Shown: positions 7,709 through 16,499 of the stretch, piece by piece | How the letters are laid out: each line of letters begins with the position of its first letter | How positions within the stretch are numbered: position 1 is the stretch's first letter | NCBI GenBank assembly: GCA_019353055.1 | Contig: JABAHL010000004.1 | Coordinates: 62,001-126,000, forward strand | Origin: Faucicola osloensis_C | GTDB lineage: Bacteria > Pseudomonadota > Gammaproteobacteria > Pseudomonadales > Moraxellaceae | Length of the DNA stretch: 64,000 nucleotides | Direction of reading: 5' to 3' | The notes under the pieces: model-generated | Seen by the model: the letters and a program-made list of their open reading frames with translations, nothing else | Database searches by the model: none | Told to the model about the DNA's origin: nothing | Translations under genes and position numbers: made by a program

Positions 7709-8716
7709 TTAACGGCTACGGTAAGAGAAGCGGTCATCAACACGTAAATCAGCAGGTGGCCAATTTTCAAGGCGCATACCAAGCTCTAAGTCTTTAGAAG
7801 CAAGGACGTCTTTGATTTCAGTTAATGATTTCTTACCGAGATTTGGGGTTTTTAACAACTCAGTTTCGGTGCGTTGTACCAAATCGCCAATGTAATAGAT
7901 ATTTTCCGCCTTCAAGCAATTTGCTGAGCGAACCGTTAATTCTAAGTCATCCACTGGGCGCAGTAGCACAGGGTCAACTTCTTCTTTTTCCTTAACAGGT
8001 TCTGGGGTAGCTTCCGCTTCAAGGTCAACAAATACGGCAATTTGCTGCTGCAAAATCGTTGCTGCTTTGCGAATCGCTTCTTCTGGATCGATGGTACCAT
8101 TGGTTTCAAGTTCGATAACCAAACGGTCTAAGTCAGTGCGCTGTTCAACACGGGCATTTTCAACTTGATATGCCACGCGTAAGATTGGGCTATAGCTAGC
8201 GTCCAATTTTAAACGACCAATAACTTTGTTATCACCAGAATCTTTACGTACATTGGCAGGCTCATAACCACGACCTACTGCTACACGTAAACGCATTTTT
8301 AAATGACCACGATCACTTAATGTACCTAAAACTAAATCAGGATTGATAATCTCTACATTGTGAGGTAACTCAATATCTGATGCTAGTACAGTGCCAGGAC
8401 CTTGTTTGTCAAGGGTCAAGAATACTTCATTTTGATCATGCAATTGAATCGCTAAACCTTTTAAATTTAATAATAGATCTAACACATCTTCTTGCAACCC
8501 TTCAAGGGTTGAATACTCATGATCAACGCCTTCGATTTCAGCTTCGATTACAGCTGCGCCAGGCAATGAAGATAATAGAATACGACGTAGGGCATTACCT
8601 AATGTATGCCCAAAACCTCGTTCTAACGGTTCGAGCGTGACTTTGGCGTGTGTTTCATTGACCGTGTCCACATGAATGGCATTCGGTGTAAGAAACTCAG
8701 TAGCATTTAGCATCAT
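7709..8716 (-). CDS. rpoA: DNA-directed RNA polymerase subunit alpha
   Basis: Scaffold for RNA polymerase assembly. The 335-residue protein has the N-terminal dimerisation domain (ERGFGHTLGNALRRILLSS near 35-52), an acidic linker around 238-248, and a C-terminal domain with LTVRSANCLKAENIYYIG, the surface that contacts UP elements and activators. It is almost identical in wording to enterobacterial alpha. A GAGGTG site precedes the start. It lies between rpsD and rplQ as in the classical alpha operon. Confidence 0.99.
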   Translation of the reverse strand: MMLNATEFLTPNAIHVDTVNETHAKVTLEPLERGFGHTLGNALRRILLSSLPGAAVIEAEIEGVDHEYSTLEGLQEDVLDLLLNLKGLAIQLHDQNEVFLTLDKQGPGTVLASDIELPHNVEIINPDLVLGTLSDRGHLKMRLRVAVGRGYEPANVRKDSGDNKVIGRLKLDASYSPILRVAYQVENARVEQRTDLDRLVIELETNGTIDPEEAIRKAATILQQQIAVFVDLEAEATPEPVKEKEEVDPVLLRPVDDLELTVRSANCLKAENIYYIGDLVQRTETELLKTPNLGKKSLTEIKDVLASKDLELGMRLENWPPADLRVDDRFSYRSR

Positions 8717-8745
8717 TTGTCACCTCGACTTTATAGTAAAATTAA

Positions 8746-9387
8746 TTATTTAGAGTACAACTCAACGATTAAGCTTTCGTTGATTTCGGTTGGTAAATCA
8801 GCACGCTCTGGCGCTTGTTTAAAAGTACCTTGCAATTTGCTGTGATCAACTTCCAACCATACAGGCGTACCGCGTTGACCCGCCAATTCAATTGCGTTTT
8901 TAATACGTAATTGTTCTTTGGCTTTTTCGTGTACAGCAATCACATCACCATCTTGCAATTGGATTGAAGGAATGTTCACACGAACAAACTCATCACGACC
9001 CGCTTTTTTTACTAGAATAGCACGGTGGCTAACTAATTGGCGAGCTTCTGCGCGAGTTGCACCAAAACCCATACGATAAACAACATTATCGAGGCGACGT
9101 TCTAACATTTGAAGCAAGTTTTCGCCAGTTGCGCCTTTCATACGCGCAGCTTCTTTATAGTAGTTTGAGAATTGACGCTCTAACACACCATAAATGCGTT
9201 TCACTTTTTGTTTTTCACGAAGCTGTGCAGAATACTCTGACGTTTTGCTACGTGGATTACCATGTTGACCAGGGGCACGGTCAGCTTTTTTGGTTTTTTC
9301 TTCGTACGCTTTTACGCCTGATTTTAATTGTAAATCAGTACCTTCACGACGAGAAAGTTTTAATTTTGGACCTAGATAACGGGCCAT
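8746..9387 (-). CDS. rpsD: 30S ribosomal protein S4
   Basis: Primary 16S rRNA-binding protein, starting MARYLGPKLKLSRREG. The S4 RNA-binding domain lies near residues 100-165 (RLDNVVYRMGFGATRAEARQLVSH). At 213 residues it is several residues longer than E. coli S4 (206). In E. coli S4 is the translational repressor of the alpha operon, and a structured gap upstream of rpsM here could be its target. Confidence 0.99.
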   Translation of the reverse strand: MARYLGPKLKLSRREGTDLQLKSGVKAYEEKTKKADRAPGQHGNPRSKTSEYSAQLREKQKVKRIYGVLERQFSNYYKEAARMKGATGENLLQMLERRLDNVVYRMGFGATRAEARQLVSHRAILVKKAGRDEFVRVNIPSIQLQDGDVIAVHEKAKEQLRIKNAIELAGQRGTPVWLEVDHSKLQGTFKQAPERADLPTEINESLIVELYSK

Positions 9388-9397
9388 GAAAGTCTCC

Positions 9398-9787
9398 TTA
9401 TACGCGACGTTTTTTCGGTGGACGAGTTCCGTTATGAGGAATCGGGGTTATATCGCTAATGCTGTTTATTTTATAACCCAATGCACCTAAGGCTCTTACC
9501 GCAGACTCACGACCAGGTCCTGGACCTTTAACCAAGACATCAACATTCTTGACACCATATTCTTGTGCTGCTTTACCAGCAACTTCAGCCGCAACCTGTG
9601 CAGCAAATGGTGTAGATTTACGTGAACCACGGAAGCCTTGTCCACCAGCGGTGGCCCAAGCCAAAGCATTACCTTGACGATCGGTAATCGTTACAATGGT
9701 GTTATTAAAAGACGCATGGATGTGCGCTACGCCCTCAGCTACCGAGCGGCGAGTCACTTTTTTGCGACTACGAGTGTCTTTTGCCAT
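9398..9787 (-). CDS. rpsK: 30S ribosomal protein S11
   Basis: Platform protein of the small subunit; 129 residues, normal length. Recognised by GVAHIHASFNNTIVTITDRQGN and the C-terminal RPPKKRRV. It lies 20 nt after rpsM and 10 nt before rpsD in the alpha operon. Confidence 0.99.
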   Translation of the reverse strand: MAKDTRSRKKVTRRSVAEGVAHIHASFNNTIVTITDRQGNALAWATAGGQGFRGSRKSTPFAAQVAAEVAGKAAQEYGVKNVDVLVKGPGPGRESAVRALGALGYKINSISDITPIPHNGTRPPKKRRV

Positions 9788-9807
9788 CTTTTAGCTTCCT
9801 AAGTTAA

Positions 9808-10164
9808 TTATTTTCTGATTGCTTTACGTGGACCCTTACGAGTACGCGCATTTGTTTTTGTGCGTTGACCATTTACTGGTAAACCGCGACGATGACGCAA
9901 GCCACGATAGCAACCTAAGTCTACTAAACGTTTAATATTCATCGAGATTTCACGACGCAAGTCACCTTCAGTTGCATATTCTGCAACTTGGGTACGGACA
10001 GCATCAAGCTGAGTATCATTTAGTTCACTGATTTTAGTAGTTGGTGCAATGTTTACCGCTTCTAAAATTTTAGCAGCAGTGGTACGACCAATACCAAAAA
10101 TATAAGTGAGTGAAATGATAGCGTGCTTGTTGTCCGGAATGTTTACACCGGCAATACGAGCCAT
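9808..10164 (-). CDS. rpsM: 30S ribosomal protein S13
   Basis: Head protein contacting tRNAs and L5 across the subunit bridge. The start giving MARIAGVNIP is chosen because GGAGAA lies 8 nt ahead of it; an ATG two codons upstream almost touches that site. This gives 118 residues, identical in length to E. coli S13, with the C-terminal GQRTKTNARTRKGPRK. First gene of the alpha operon; the 155 nt upstream form a structured leader. Confidence 0.98.
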   Translation of the reverse strand: MARIAGVNIPDNKHAIISLTYIFGIGRTTAAKILEAVNIAPTTKISELNDTQLDAVRTQVAEYATEGDLRREISMNIKRLVDLGCYRGLRHRRGLPVNGQRTKTNARTRKGPRKAIRK

Positions 10165-10319
10165 TGACATTTCTCCAATTATAAGGAAAAGATAAATTAA
10201 TCATCTACTGATGTAGCATTTTGAAACATTTGGTTATCTACAAATGTGACAAAATAACGACAAGTAGCGGATAATACAGTATCCGCTACCTGATTTCAAG
10301 TCCAATCTAACAATTTAGA
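10165..10319 (-). promoter_or_regulatory. Putative alpha-operon (S4-type) leader between rpmJ and rpsM
   Basis: A 155-nt gap with three inverted repeats. GTAGCGGATA and TATCCGCTAC form a perfect 10-bp stem (10264-10289). CATTTG/CAAATG sits inside ATTTTG/CAAAAT (10218-10255). CTAC/GTAG occurs at 10205-10216. E. coli has a similar-sized gap here that folds into the pseudoknot bound by S4 to repress rpsM translation. Position and structure suggest the same role, but I see no clear primary-sequence match. Confidence 0.5.
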
Positions 10320-10436
10320 TTAACCTTGACGTTGTTTATGACGCGGTTCTGCACTACAAATAACGCGAACAACGCCTTTGCGGCGTACAATTTTGCAGCT
10401 ACCGCAGATTCTTTTTACAGATGCTTGAACTTTCAT
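10320..10436 (-). CDS. rpmJ: 50S ribosomal protein L36
   Basis: A 38-residue zinc-ribbon protein, starting MKVQASVKRICGSCK. The zinc ligands are two Cys in CGSC, a third Cys in VICSAEPRH and the following His, so this is the zinc-binding (C+) form. It lies 20 nt after secY at the end of the spc operon, its classical place. Confidence 0.97.
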   Translation of the reverse strand: MKVQASVKRICGSCKIVRRKGVVRVICSAEPRHKQRQG

Positions 10437-10455
10437 TTTCAGCTCCTAGTAGTAG

Positions 10456-11793
10456 TTATGAATGCTTGACTTCCATGGCTTGCATCAGCGAATAATCATG
10501 GTATTGGTGAGTCATTAAGTGCGCTTTAACTTGGGCAATAAAGTCCATAATTACGACCACACTAATCAGTACTGAGGTACCGCCTAAATGAAACGGAATA
10601 CCAAACGCAGATTGCAATATCATCGGCATCAAACAAATAATTGTCATATAAATCGCCCCAATAAAGGTTAAGCGATTTAGTACATGATCTAAATAACGTT
10701 GAGTTTGTAAACCTGGACGAATACCTGGGATATACGCCCCACTTCGTTTCAAATTCTCTGATACCTCTTTTGGACTAAATACCAACGCGGTATAAAAATA
10801 ACAAAAGAAAATAATCAAGGCTGCAAAAATTACTAAATACAGCGGTTGACCCGGTGATAACACTAATGCCATATTCTGCAAAAAGCTTTGAAAAATATTG
10901 GGATTGGGTGATTGACCCACCCACTGTCCCAAACTCGCTGGGAATAACAACAATGAACTGGCAAAAATCGCTGGAATAACCCCTGCCATATTAATTTTTA
11001 ATGGCAAATGCGATTGTTGCTGTGCATATATTTTTCGTTCTTGCGATTGCTTTTGGGCATAGTTGACGGGGATGCGGCGCTGTGCGCGCTCAATAAACAC
11101 AATCCCCGCCACCACCGCTAACGCCAATAAACTAAATATCAACAAGGCAATCATGTTCATTTGACCTTGCTGGACAGAGTTAATTGACTGCGTGACCACT
11201 TGTGGAAAAGTCGCTATGATACCCGCTAAAATTAGCATTGAAATACCATTACCAATACCACGTTCAGTAATCTGTTCACCTAACCACATCAAAAACATTG
11301 ACCCTGCAACGAGCGAAGTTACCGCAGGAATATAAAAACCGAGGCCACTGGTCAATGTGAGATTCTGACTAATCAACCCTGTGCACATACCAATTGATTG
11401 AACCAAGGCTAAGGCAAGGGTTAATTGGCGTGTATATTTGTTGATTTGGCGTTGCCCGGCTTGGCCTTCTTTTTTTAATGCATCCAGCGATGGTATAACC
11501 GCCGTCATCATTTGGACAATGATTGAAGCAGAAATATAAGGCATAATCCCGAGTGCCATGACTGACATCCGCTCTAATGCCCCACCAGAAAACATATTAA
11601 ACAAACCTAAAATAGTATTTTCATTGGTTTGAAAAAATTTCGATAAGCTTTCTGGATCCATACCAGGAATAGGTACGTGTGAACCGAAACGATAGACGAC
11701 TAAAGCACCCAACAAAAATAGTAAACGATTAAATAATTCATCGTACTTACGAATAAATGCTAGAGGATTCATCGATGTTGAATGCTTAGTCAT
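10456..11793 (-). CDS. secY: Protein translocase subunit SecY
   Basis: Central channel of the Sec translocase. The 445 residues show ten membrane segments, the plug region after SHVPIPGMDP, and the MSVMALGIMPYISASIIVQ second segment. The cytoplasmic loop carries KRSGAYIPGIRPGLQTQRYL, which contacts SecA and the ribosome. Coupled to the end of rplO by a 6-nt gap and followed by rpmJ. Full length and intact. Confidence 0.99.
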   Translation of the reverse strand: MTKHSTSMNPLAFIRKYDELFNRLLFLLGALVVYRFGSHVPIPGMDPESLSKFFQTNENTILGLFNMFSGGALERMSVMALGIMPYISASIIVQMMTAVIPSLDALKKEGQAGQRQINKYTRQLTLALALVQSIGMCTGLISQNLTLTSGLGFYIPAVTSLVAGSMFLMWLGEQITERGIGNGISMLILAGIIATFPQVVTQSINSVQQGQMNMIALLIFSLLALAVVAGIVFIERAQRRIPVNYAQKQSQERKIYAQQQSHLPLKINMAGVIPAIFASSLLLFPASLGQWVGQSPNPNIFQSFLQNMALVLSPGQPLYLVIFAALIIFFCYFYTALVFSPKEVSENLKRSGAYIPGIRPGLQTQRYLDHVLNRLTFIGAIYMTIICLMPMILQSAFGIPFHLGGTSVLISVVVIMDFIAQVKAHLMTHQYHDYSLMQAMEVKHS

Positions 11794-11799
11794 GTAGGA

Positions 11800-12240
11800 T
11801 TACTCCTCAACAGTACCACCAGCTGCTTCAATAGCCGCTTTAGCACCTTTAGTCACTTTAACACCTTTAAAAGTATATGCTTTGGTTACGTCACCTGAAA
11901 GGATGATACGAACACGTTGCATATCGTGGCGAATGATATTCGCTGCTTTTAAAGACTCAACGCTTACCACGTCACCATCAACTTGGTTCAATTCTGATAA
12001 ACGCACTTCTGCCGTTACCATTGCAAGTTTACTAGTGAAACCAAATTTTGGCAAACGACGGTATAAAGGCATTTGACCGCCTTCAAAACCTGAGCGAATA
12101 CCAGAACCTGTACGTGAAGTTTGACCTTTGACACCACGACCACCGGTTTTACCGATACCAGAACCGATACCACGACCACGGCGAAGTTTATTTTTTCTTG
12201 AACCTTCAGCTGGGCTCAATTCATTTAAACGTAGACCCAT
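11800..12240 (-). CDS. rplO: 50S ribosomal protein L15
   Basis: 146 residues with the N-terminal MGLRLNELSPAEGSRK and the Gly/Arg-rich GRGIGSGIGKTGGRGVKGQ motif. The start codon shares one base with the rpmD stop (TAATG), so the two are translationally coupled. Next to secY in the spc operon. Confidence 0.98.
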   Translation of the reverse strand: MGLRLNELSPAEGSRKNKLRRGRGIGSGIGKTGGRGVKGQTSRTGSGIRSGFEGGQMPLYRRLPKFGFTSKLAMVTAEVRLSELNQVDGDVVSVESLKAANIIRHDMQRVRIILSGDVTKAYTFKGVKVTKGAKAAIEAAGGTVEE

Positions 12241-12419
12241 TATACTTCCTCCACTTTAACTAAGTAGTTAACGCGGTTTACCATACCACGGGTCGAAGGG
12301 GTATCTTCAACTTCGACAGTATGTCCAATACGACGTAACCCTAAACCTTTCAAACAAGCTTTATGGCTTGCTAGGCGATGGGCACTCGATTTTACTTGAG
12401 TAACTTTCATTTTTTTCAT
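12240..12419 (-). CDS. rpmD: 50S ribosomal protein L30
   Basis: A 59-residue ferredoxin-like protein: MKKMKVTQVKSSAHRL, then HKACLKGLGLRRIGHTVE and a C-terminal MVNRVNYLVKVEE. AAGGTG upstream supports the first ATG rather than the second Met at residue 4. Its stop overlaps the rplO start by one base. Confidence 0.97.
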   Translation of the reverse strand: MKKMKVTQVKSSAHRLASHKACLKGLGLRRIGHTVEVEDTPSTRGMVNRVNYLVKVEEV

Positions 12420-12433
12420 GTTATCACCTTAGC

Positions 12434-12931
12434 TTAGCCCAAGATTTCTTCAACTGATTTGCCGCGTTTTGCCGCAACTTTTTCAGGAGAAGACATTTCT
12501 TTTAACCCGTTGAAAGTTGCACGTACAACGTTAGCGGCATTGGTTGAACCATAGCATTTTGCTAATACGTTTTCTACGCCTGCAACTTCTAATACTGCAC
12601 GCATTGCACCACCCGCGATAACACCGGTACCTTCAGAGGCTGGTTGCATATACACGCGGCTTGCACCGTGGCTAGCAGTAATAGGATGTTGAAGAGTTGT
12701 ACCCGCTAAATCAACGGTAATCATATTACGTTTGGCAGCTTCTAGTGCTTTTTGAATCGCTGCAGGCACTTCACGCGCTTTACCACGACCAAAACCAACA
12801 CGGCCATTGCCATCACCTACCACTGTAAGCGCGGTGAAAGAGAAGATACGACCACCTTTTACAACTTTAGATACACGGCCAACTGTGACTAAGCGCTCTA
12901 CTAAACCGTCTGTTTGTTCAACTTTTGCCAT
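12434..12931 (-). CDS. rpsE: 30S ribosomal protein S5
   Basis: 165 residues, close to E. coli (167). It has the double-stranded-RNA-binding-like N-terminal domain with the GRVSKVVKGGRIFSFTALTVVG loop, where spectinomycin-resistance changes map, and a C-terminal GTGVIAGGAMRAVLE domain. The loop looks wild type. It lies 2 nt downstream of rplR and is probably coupled to it. Confidence 0.98.
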   Translation of the reverse strand: MAKVEQTDGLVERLVTVGRVSKVVKGGRIFSFTALTVVGDGNGRVGFGRGKAREVPAAIQKALEAAKRNMITVDLAGTTLQHPITASHGASRVYMQPASEGTGVIAGGAMRAVLEVAGVENVLAKCYGSTNAANVVRATFNGLKEMSSPEKVAAKRGKSVEEILG

Positions 12932-12933
12932 GA

Positions 12934-13284
12934 TTAGAACTCCAATCCATTTTCACGAGCGGCTTCAGCTAATGCTTTAACACGACCATGATATTTAAAA
13001 CCGCTACGATCAAACGCAACCTTAGTAATACCGGCAGCTTTAGCGCGTTCTGCAATTAATTTACCAACGGCAGTTGCAGCTTCGATGTTGCTAGTTTGAC
13101 CAGCACGTAAAGTAGTATCTAACGTTGAAGCTTGGGCTAAAACTTCACCACCTGTTGGTGAGATAACTTGTGCATAGATGTGGGTGTTAGTACGATTAAC
13201 AGATAGACGATTTACGCCTAAACCACGGATATGTGCACGGGTTTTTTTCGCTCTGCGAAGGCGAGCAGCTTTTTTATCAAACAT
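12934..13284 (-). CDS. rplR: 50S ribosomal protein L18
   Basis: 5S rRNA-binding protein of 116 residues, starting MFDKKAARLRRAKKTRAHIR. The core reads RLSVNRTNTHIYAQVI and the end is YHGRVKALAEAARENGLEF, the standard L18 C-terminus. Spc operon, 11 nt after rplF. Confidence 0.98.
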   Translation of the reverse strand: MFDKKAARLRRAKKTRAHIRGLGVNRLSVNRTNTHIYAQVISPTGGEVLAQASTLDTTLRAGQTSNIEAATAVGKLIAERAKAAGITKVAFDRSGFKYHGRVKALAEAARENGLEF

Positions 13285-13295
13285 GTCATTTCACC

Positions 13296-13829
13296 TTATT
13301 TTTTCTTAGCTTCTTTACGAGCGACATACTCATCGCTATAACGAACGCCTTTGCCTTTGTAAGGCTCAGGTGGGCGATAGCCACGAATGTTTGCTGCTGC
13401 TTGACCTAGCTTTTGTTTATCGCTAGATTTTAACACGATTTCAGTCGCAGTTGGGGTTTCAGCAGTAACACCTTCAGGTAGTACATATTCGATTGGGTGT
13501 GAGTAACCTAAGTTTAGGTTAACTTTATTGCCAGTAACAGCGGCTTTATAACCAACACCAATCAATTGTAGACGACGTTCGAAGCCTTCAGTAACACCTT
13601 TAACCATGTTGCTTAATAATGCACGAACTGTACCAGTGTGCATCCAACCGTCTTTGGTGTCAGATTTTGGTGAAAGAATAATTTGATTATCTTCCTGTTT
13701 TAGCTCGACCAAATCATGCAGGCGTAAAGTTAGCGTACCTTTGCTACCTTTAACTTCAACCTGCTGACCGTTCAAAGTAACACTTGTACCATTTGGTAGT
13801 GCTACAGGGGCTTTAGCCACACGAGACAT
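13296..13829 (-). CDS. rplF: 50S ribosomal protein L6
   Basis: Starts MSRVAKAPVALPNG, preceded by GGA at suitable spacing. The frame is open 14 codons further upstream, but that stretch has no L6 character and lacks a site. The 177 residues match E. coli L6 exactly in length and end with PEPYKGKGVRYSDEYVARKEAKKK. Two repeats of the L6 fold; spc operon. Confidence 0.98.
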   Translation of the reverse strand: MSRVAKAPVALPNGTSVTLNGQQVEVKGSKGTLTLRLHDLVELKQEDNQIILSPKSDTKDGWMHTGTVRALLSNMVKGVTEGFERRLQLIGVGYKAAVTGNKVNLNLGYSHPIEYVLPEGVTAETPTATEIVLKSSDKQKLGQAAANIRGYRPPEPYKGKGVRYSDEYVARKEAKKK

Positions 13830-13902
13830 ACGGGTAATTCCTATAAAAGTGATAAAAAAACGAACAGGCACAACAAACTATGCCTGTCCCTCTTAATGTT
13901 AA

Positions 13903-14301
13903 TTAAGCTACGAACGCAATAACTTCGCCGCCTAATCCAGCTGCACGAGCTTCACGGTCGCTCATGATGCCTTTATTGGTGGAGATGATTGCTACACCTA
14001 GACCTTTTTGGACGCTTGGTAGTGCATCTTTACCACGGTATTGACGTAAACCTGGACGGCTATAACGTTTAATCGTCTCAATAACTGGTTTACCTTCAAA
14101 ATATTTCAATTCAATGGTTAATTCAGCTTTACCTGTACCAACTTCTTGAGTTTCTGCGGTCGCAACATAACCTTCTTTCACTAGCAAATCAGCAATTGAT
14201 TTACGTAGTTTTGAGCTTGGCATAGTCACAGACGCTTTTTGAGCCATTTGTGCATTACGGATACGAGTCAACATATCAGCAACGGTATCTTGCATACTCA
14301 T
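13903..14301 (-). CDS. rpsH: 30S ribosomal protein S8
   Basis: 132-residue 16S-binding protein starting MSMQDTVADMLTRIRNAQ, with the C-terminal ISTNKGIMSDREARAAGLGGEVIAFVA cut short of nothing. AAGGGG at 7-nt spacing supports the first ATG. In E. coli S8 represses the spc operon at rplE; I did not find an obvious mimic of its rRNA site here. Confidence 0.98.
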   Translation of the reverse strand: MSMQDTVADMLTRIRNAQMAQKASVTMPSSKLRKSIADLLVKEGYVATAETQEVGTGKAELTIELKYFEGKPVIETIKRYSRPGLRQYRGKDALPSVQKGLGVAIISTNKGIMSDREARAAGLGGEVIAFVA

Positions 14302-14312
14302 ATTGTTTCCCC

Positions 14313-14618
14313 TTACCAGCTTGCTTTATGAACGCCAGGTACATCACCTTGCATTACTTTTTCACGAATCATGTTACGTGAAAGACCAAATTTACGGAAA
14401 TAACCGTGTGGACGACCTGTCAATGCACAACGATTACGTAAACGTACTGGTGAAGCATCACGTGGCAGTGCTTGTAATGTAAGCATTGCGTCCATACGCT
14501 CTTCATCAGTTGCGTTGATGTCGCTGATAATTGCCTTAAGCTTTGCACGCTTCTCAGCATATTTAGCAACAGTCGCTTCGCGTTTAAATTCGCGATTAAT
14601 CATACTTTTCTTTGCCAT
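14313..14618 (-). CDS. rpsN: 30S ribosomal protein S14 (zinc-independent form)
   Basis: 101 residues beginning MAKKSMINREFKREATVAKY. It has the long form with LRNRCALTGRPHGYFRKFGLSRN and lacks the paired CxxC zinc motifs, so it is the C-minus type. Lies between rplE and rpsH, 11-18 nt from each. Confidence 0.98.
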   Translation of the reverse strand: MAKKSMINREFKREATVAKYAEKRAKLKAIISDINATDEERMDAMLTLQALPRDASPVRLRNRCALTGRPHGYFRKFGLSRNMIREKVMQGDVPGVHKASW

Positions 14619-14636
14619 ATTGCCTTATCCTTGCTG

Positions 14637-15176
14637 TTAGCCCTTGAATGGGAAGCCGAATGCTTTAAGCAATGCACGACCTTGATCATCAGTTTTTGCG
14701 GTAGTCGTAATGGTAATATCTAAACCACGAATACGGTCGATTTTGTCAAAGTCAACTTCAGGGAAAACGATTTGCTCTTTGATACCTAGTGAATAGTTAC
14801 CACGGCCATCAAATGCTTTATCTGTAAAACCGCGGAAGTCACGGATACGTGGAATAGCGATTGAGATTAAACGATCTAAAAACTCATACATCTGTTCGCC
14901 ACGTAACGTTACTTTACAGCCGATTGGCCATTCTTCACGGATTTTAAAGCCTGCAACTGATTTGCGAGCTTTGGTTACTACAGGTTTTTGACCGGCAATT
15001 GCCGTCATATCCGCTAAGGCGCCTTCAAGAACTTTTTTGTCTTGAGCCGCATCACCCACACCCATGTTTAGGGTGATTTTGGTGATTTTAGGAATTTCCA
15101 TAACGTTGGCTAAACCAAGCTCTTGCTGAATTTTTTGCTTAAGCTGTTCGTTATATTGTGTTTTAAGTCTTGCCAT
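14637..15176 (-). CDS. rplE: 50S ribosomal protein L5
   Basis: 5S rRNA-binding protein of the central protuberance; 179 residues as in E. coli. Signature blocks are KITLNMGVGDAAQDKK, VTLRGEQMYEFLDRL and GRGNYSLGIKEQIVFPE. Spc operon between rplX and rpsN. Confidence 0.99.
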   Translation of the reverse strand: MARLKTQYNEQLKQKIQQELGLANVMEIPKITKITLNMGVGDAAQDKKVLEGALADMTAIAGQKPVVTKARKSVAGFKIREEWPIGCKVTLRGEQMYEFLDRLISIAIPRIRDFRGFTDKAFDGRGNYSLGIKEQIVFPEVDFDKIDRIRGLDITITTTAKTDDQGRALLKAFGFPFKG

Positions 15177-15195
15177 TACTGATACCCTTAGATGG

Positions 15196-15513
15196 TTATG
15201 CAGTCGCCACTACTTCACCAGATGAACGATAAACGCGTTGTTTTTTGCCTTCGTCATTCAATTGGTAAGAAATACGATCTGCCTTTTGGGTTGCTGCATT
15301 ATAAATTGCAACATTTGAAATGTGTAAAAATGCTTCTTTCTCGATAATACCACCTTCAACGCCAGTCTGTTGGTTTGGCTTTTGGTGTTTTTTAACGATG
15401 TTGATGCCTTCAACTTTTACACGGTCTTCTTTTACTGCTAGTACTGTACCTTGCTTGCCTTTATCTTTGCCAGCAATTACAATCACTTGGTCGCCTTTAC
15501 GTAATTTTGCCAT
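15196..15513 (-). CDS. rplX: 50S ribosomal protein L24
   Basis: 105-residue assembly-initiator protein with the N-terminal KOW motif KGDQVIVIAGKDKGKQGTV and GINIVKKHQKPNQQTG. Follows rplN by 7 nt in the spc operon. Confidence 0.98.
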   Translation of the reverse strand: MAKLRKGDQVIVIAGKDKGKQGTVLAVKEDRVKVEGINIVKKHQKPNQQTGVEGGIIEKEAFLHISNVAIYNAATQKADRISYQLNDEGKKQRVYRSSGEVVATA

Positions 15514-15520
15514 GTTTTCC

Positions 15521-15889
15521 TCACAATACTTCTGGGGCTAATGAAACAATTTTCATAAATTGTTCGCCACGTAGTTCGCGGGTTACTGGTCCAAAAATAC
15601 GTGTTGCAATTGGTGCTTTATTGTTGTTCAACAACACAGCTGCATTATCATCAAAACGTAGTACTGAACCGTCAGGACGACGTACACCAAACTTCGTGCG
15701 TACGACTACCGCGTTCATTACATCACCTTTCTTGACACGACCGCGTGGAATTGCTTCTTTCACAGTCACTTTAATGATGTCGCCTACTGATGCATAACGA
15801 CGATGTGAGCCACCTAGCACTTTAATGCACATAACTCGTTTTGCACCACTGTTGTCTGCAACTTCCAGCATTGTTTCAGTCTGAATCAT
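15521..15889 (-). CDS. rplN: 50S ribosomal protein L14
   Basis: First gene of the spc operon. Start at MIQTETMLEVADNSGAKR, preceded by GGAG; this gives the universal 122-residue length. The frame is open 13 codons further upstream, but that part lies within the promoter/leader. Ends REQFMKIVSLAPEVL, the standard L14 C-terminus (after LRGE). Confidence 0.98.
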   Translation of the reverse strand: MIQTETMLEVADNSGAKRVMCIKVLGGSHRRYASVGDIIKVTVKEAIPRGRVKKGDVMNAVVVRTKFGVRRPDGSVLRFDDNAAVLLNNNKAPIATRIFGPVTRELRGEQFMKIVSLAPEVL

Positions 15890-15907
15890 CGCGTTACTCC
15901 ATAAATT

Positions 15908-15981
15908 GGCAAAACAAGTCTTTGCCACAATAAGCCATTTTTAAGGTGGCGTATTGTAGCAGTTACTGACTTGCTTTGCAA
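15908..15981 (-). promoter_or_regulatory. Promoter and short leader of the spc operon
   Basis: On the minus strand TTGCAA, a 17-nt spacer and TACAAT form a good sigma-70 promoter (15953-15981) in the 116-nt gap between rpsQ and rplN, where E. coli also has the spc promoter. The transcript would carry a leader of roughly 55 nt with a GGCAAA/TTTGCC hairpin (15908-15926). Confidence 0.75.
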
Positions 15982-16005
15982 TTATAACTATCTATTTAAG
16001 TTAAA

Positions 16006-16290
16006 TTAAATATTAACTGCTTTTTCTACGACGTCTACTAACACCCAAGATTTGGTTTTTGATAGTGGACGTGTTGATTTGATACGAACTGTATCACCAA
16101 CGCCACACTCATTGTTTTCATCATGAGCATGTAGTTTGGTAGAACGGCGAATCATTTTGCCATATTTGGCATGACGAATACGACGCTCAACAAGTACAGT
16201 AATGGTTTTATCCATTTTGTCACTGACAACTTTACCAGTGACTGTACTTTGTTCAGTAGCGTTAGCTTGGTTGGTATTTTGCTCACTCAT
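16006..16290 (-). CDS. rpsQ: 30S ribosomal protein S17
   Basis: 94-residue OB-fold protein with GKVVSDKMDKTITVLVERR, HDENNECGVGDTV and RPLSKTKSWVLVDVVEKA. An N-terminal extension of about ten residues rich in Asn, Gln and Thr makes it longer than the E. coli protein (84). Last gene of the S10 operon. Confidence 0.98.
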   Translation of the reverse strand: MSEQNTNQANATEQSTVTGKVVSDKMDKTITVLVERRIRHAKYGKMIRRSTKLHAHDENNECGVGDTVRIKSTRPLSKTKSWVLVDVVEKAVNI

Positions 16291-16292
16291 GA

Positions 16293-16499
16293 TTAAGCCC
16301 CTTGGTTTTCGGTGTTCTGTTTTTCAGAGATAAGAGTCTTGATTTGAGCAATCGTACGACGATTTGCTTTAATCTCATGGGTGTTGCCTAACTGACCAGT
16401 GGCTTTTGCCATACGAAGACGAAATGTTTCTAATTGCTTTTCGTCTAGTAATTGGGTCAGCTCTTCGACTGATTTGTCTTTAAGTTCACTGATCTTCAT
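16293..16499 (-). CDS. rpmC: 50S ribosomal protein L29
   Basis: 68-residue helical protein at the exit-tunnel rim: MKISELKDKSVEELTQ, then LRMAKATGQLGNTHEIKANRR. Its start shares one base with the rplP stop (TAATG), and rpsQ follows after 2 nt. Confidence 0.98.
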   Translation of the reverse strand: MKISELKDKSVEELTQLLDEKQLETFRLRMAKATGQLGNTHEIKANRRTIAQIKTLISEKQNTENQGA

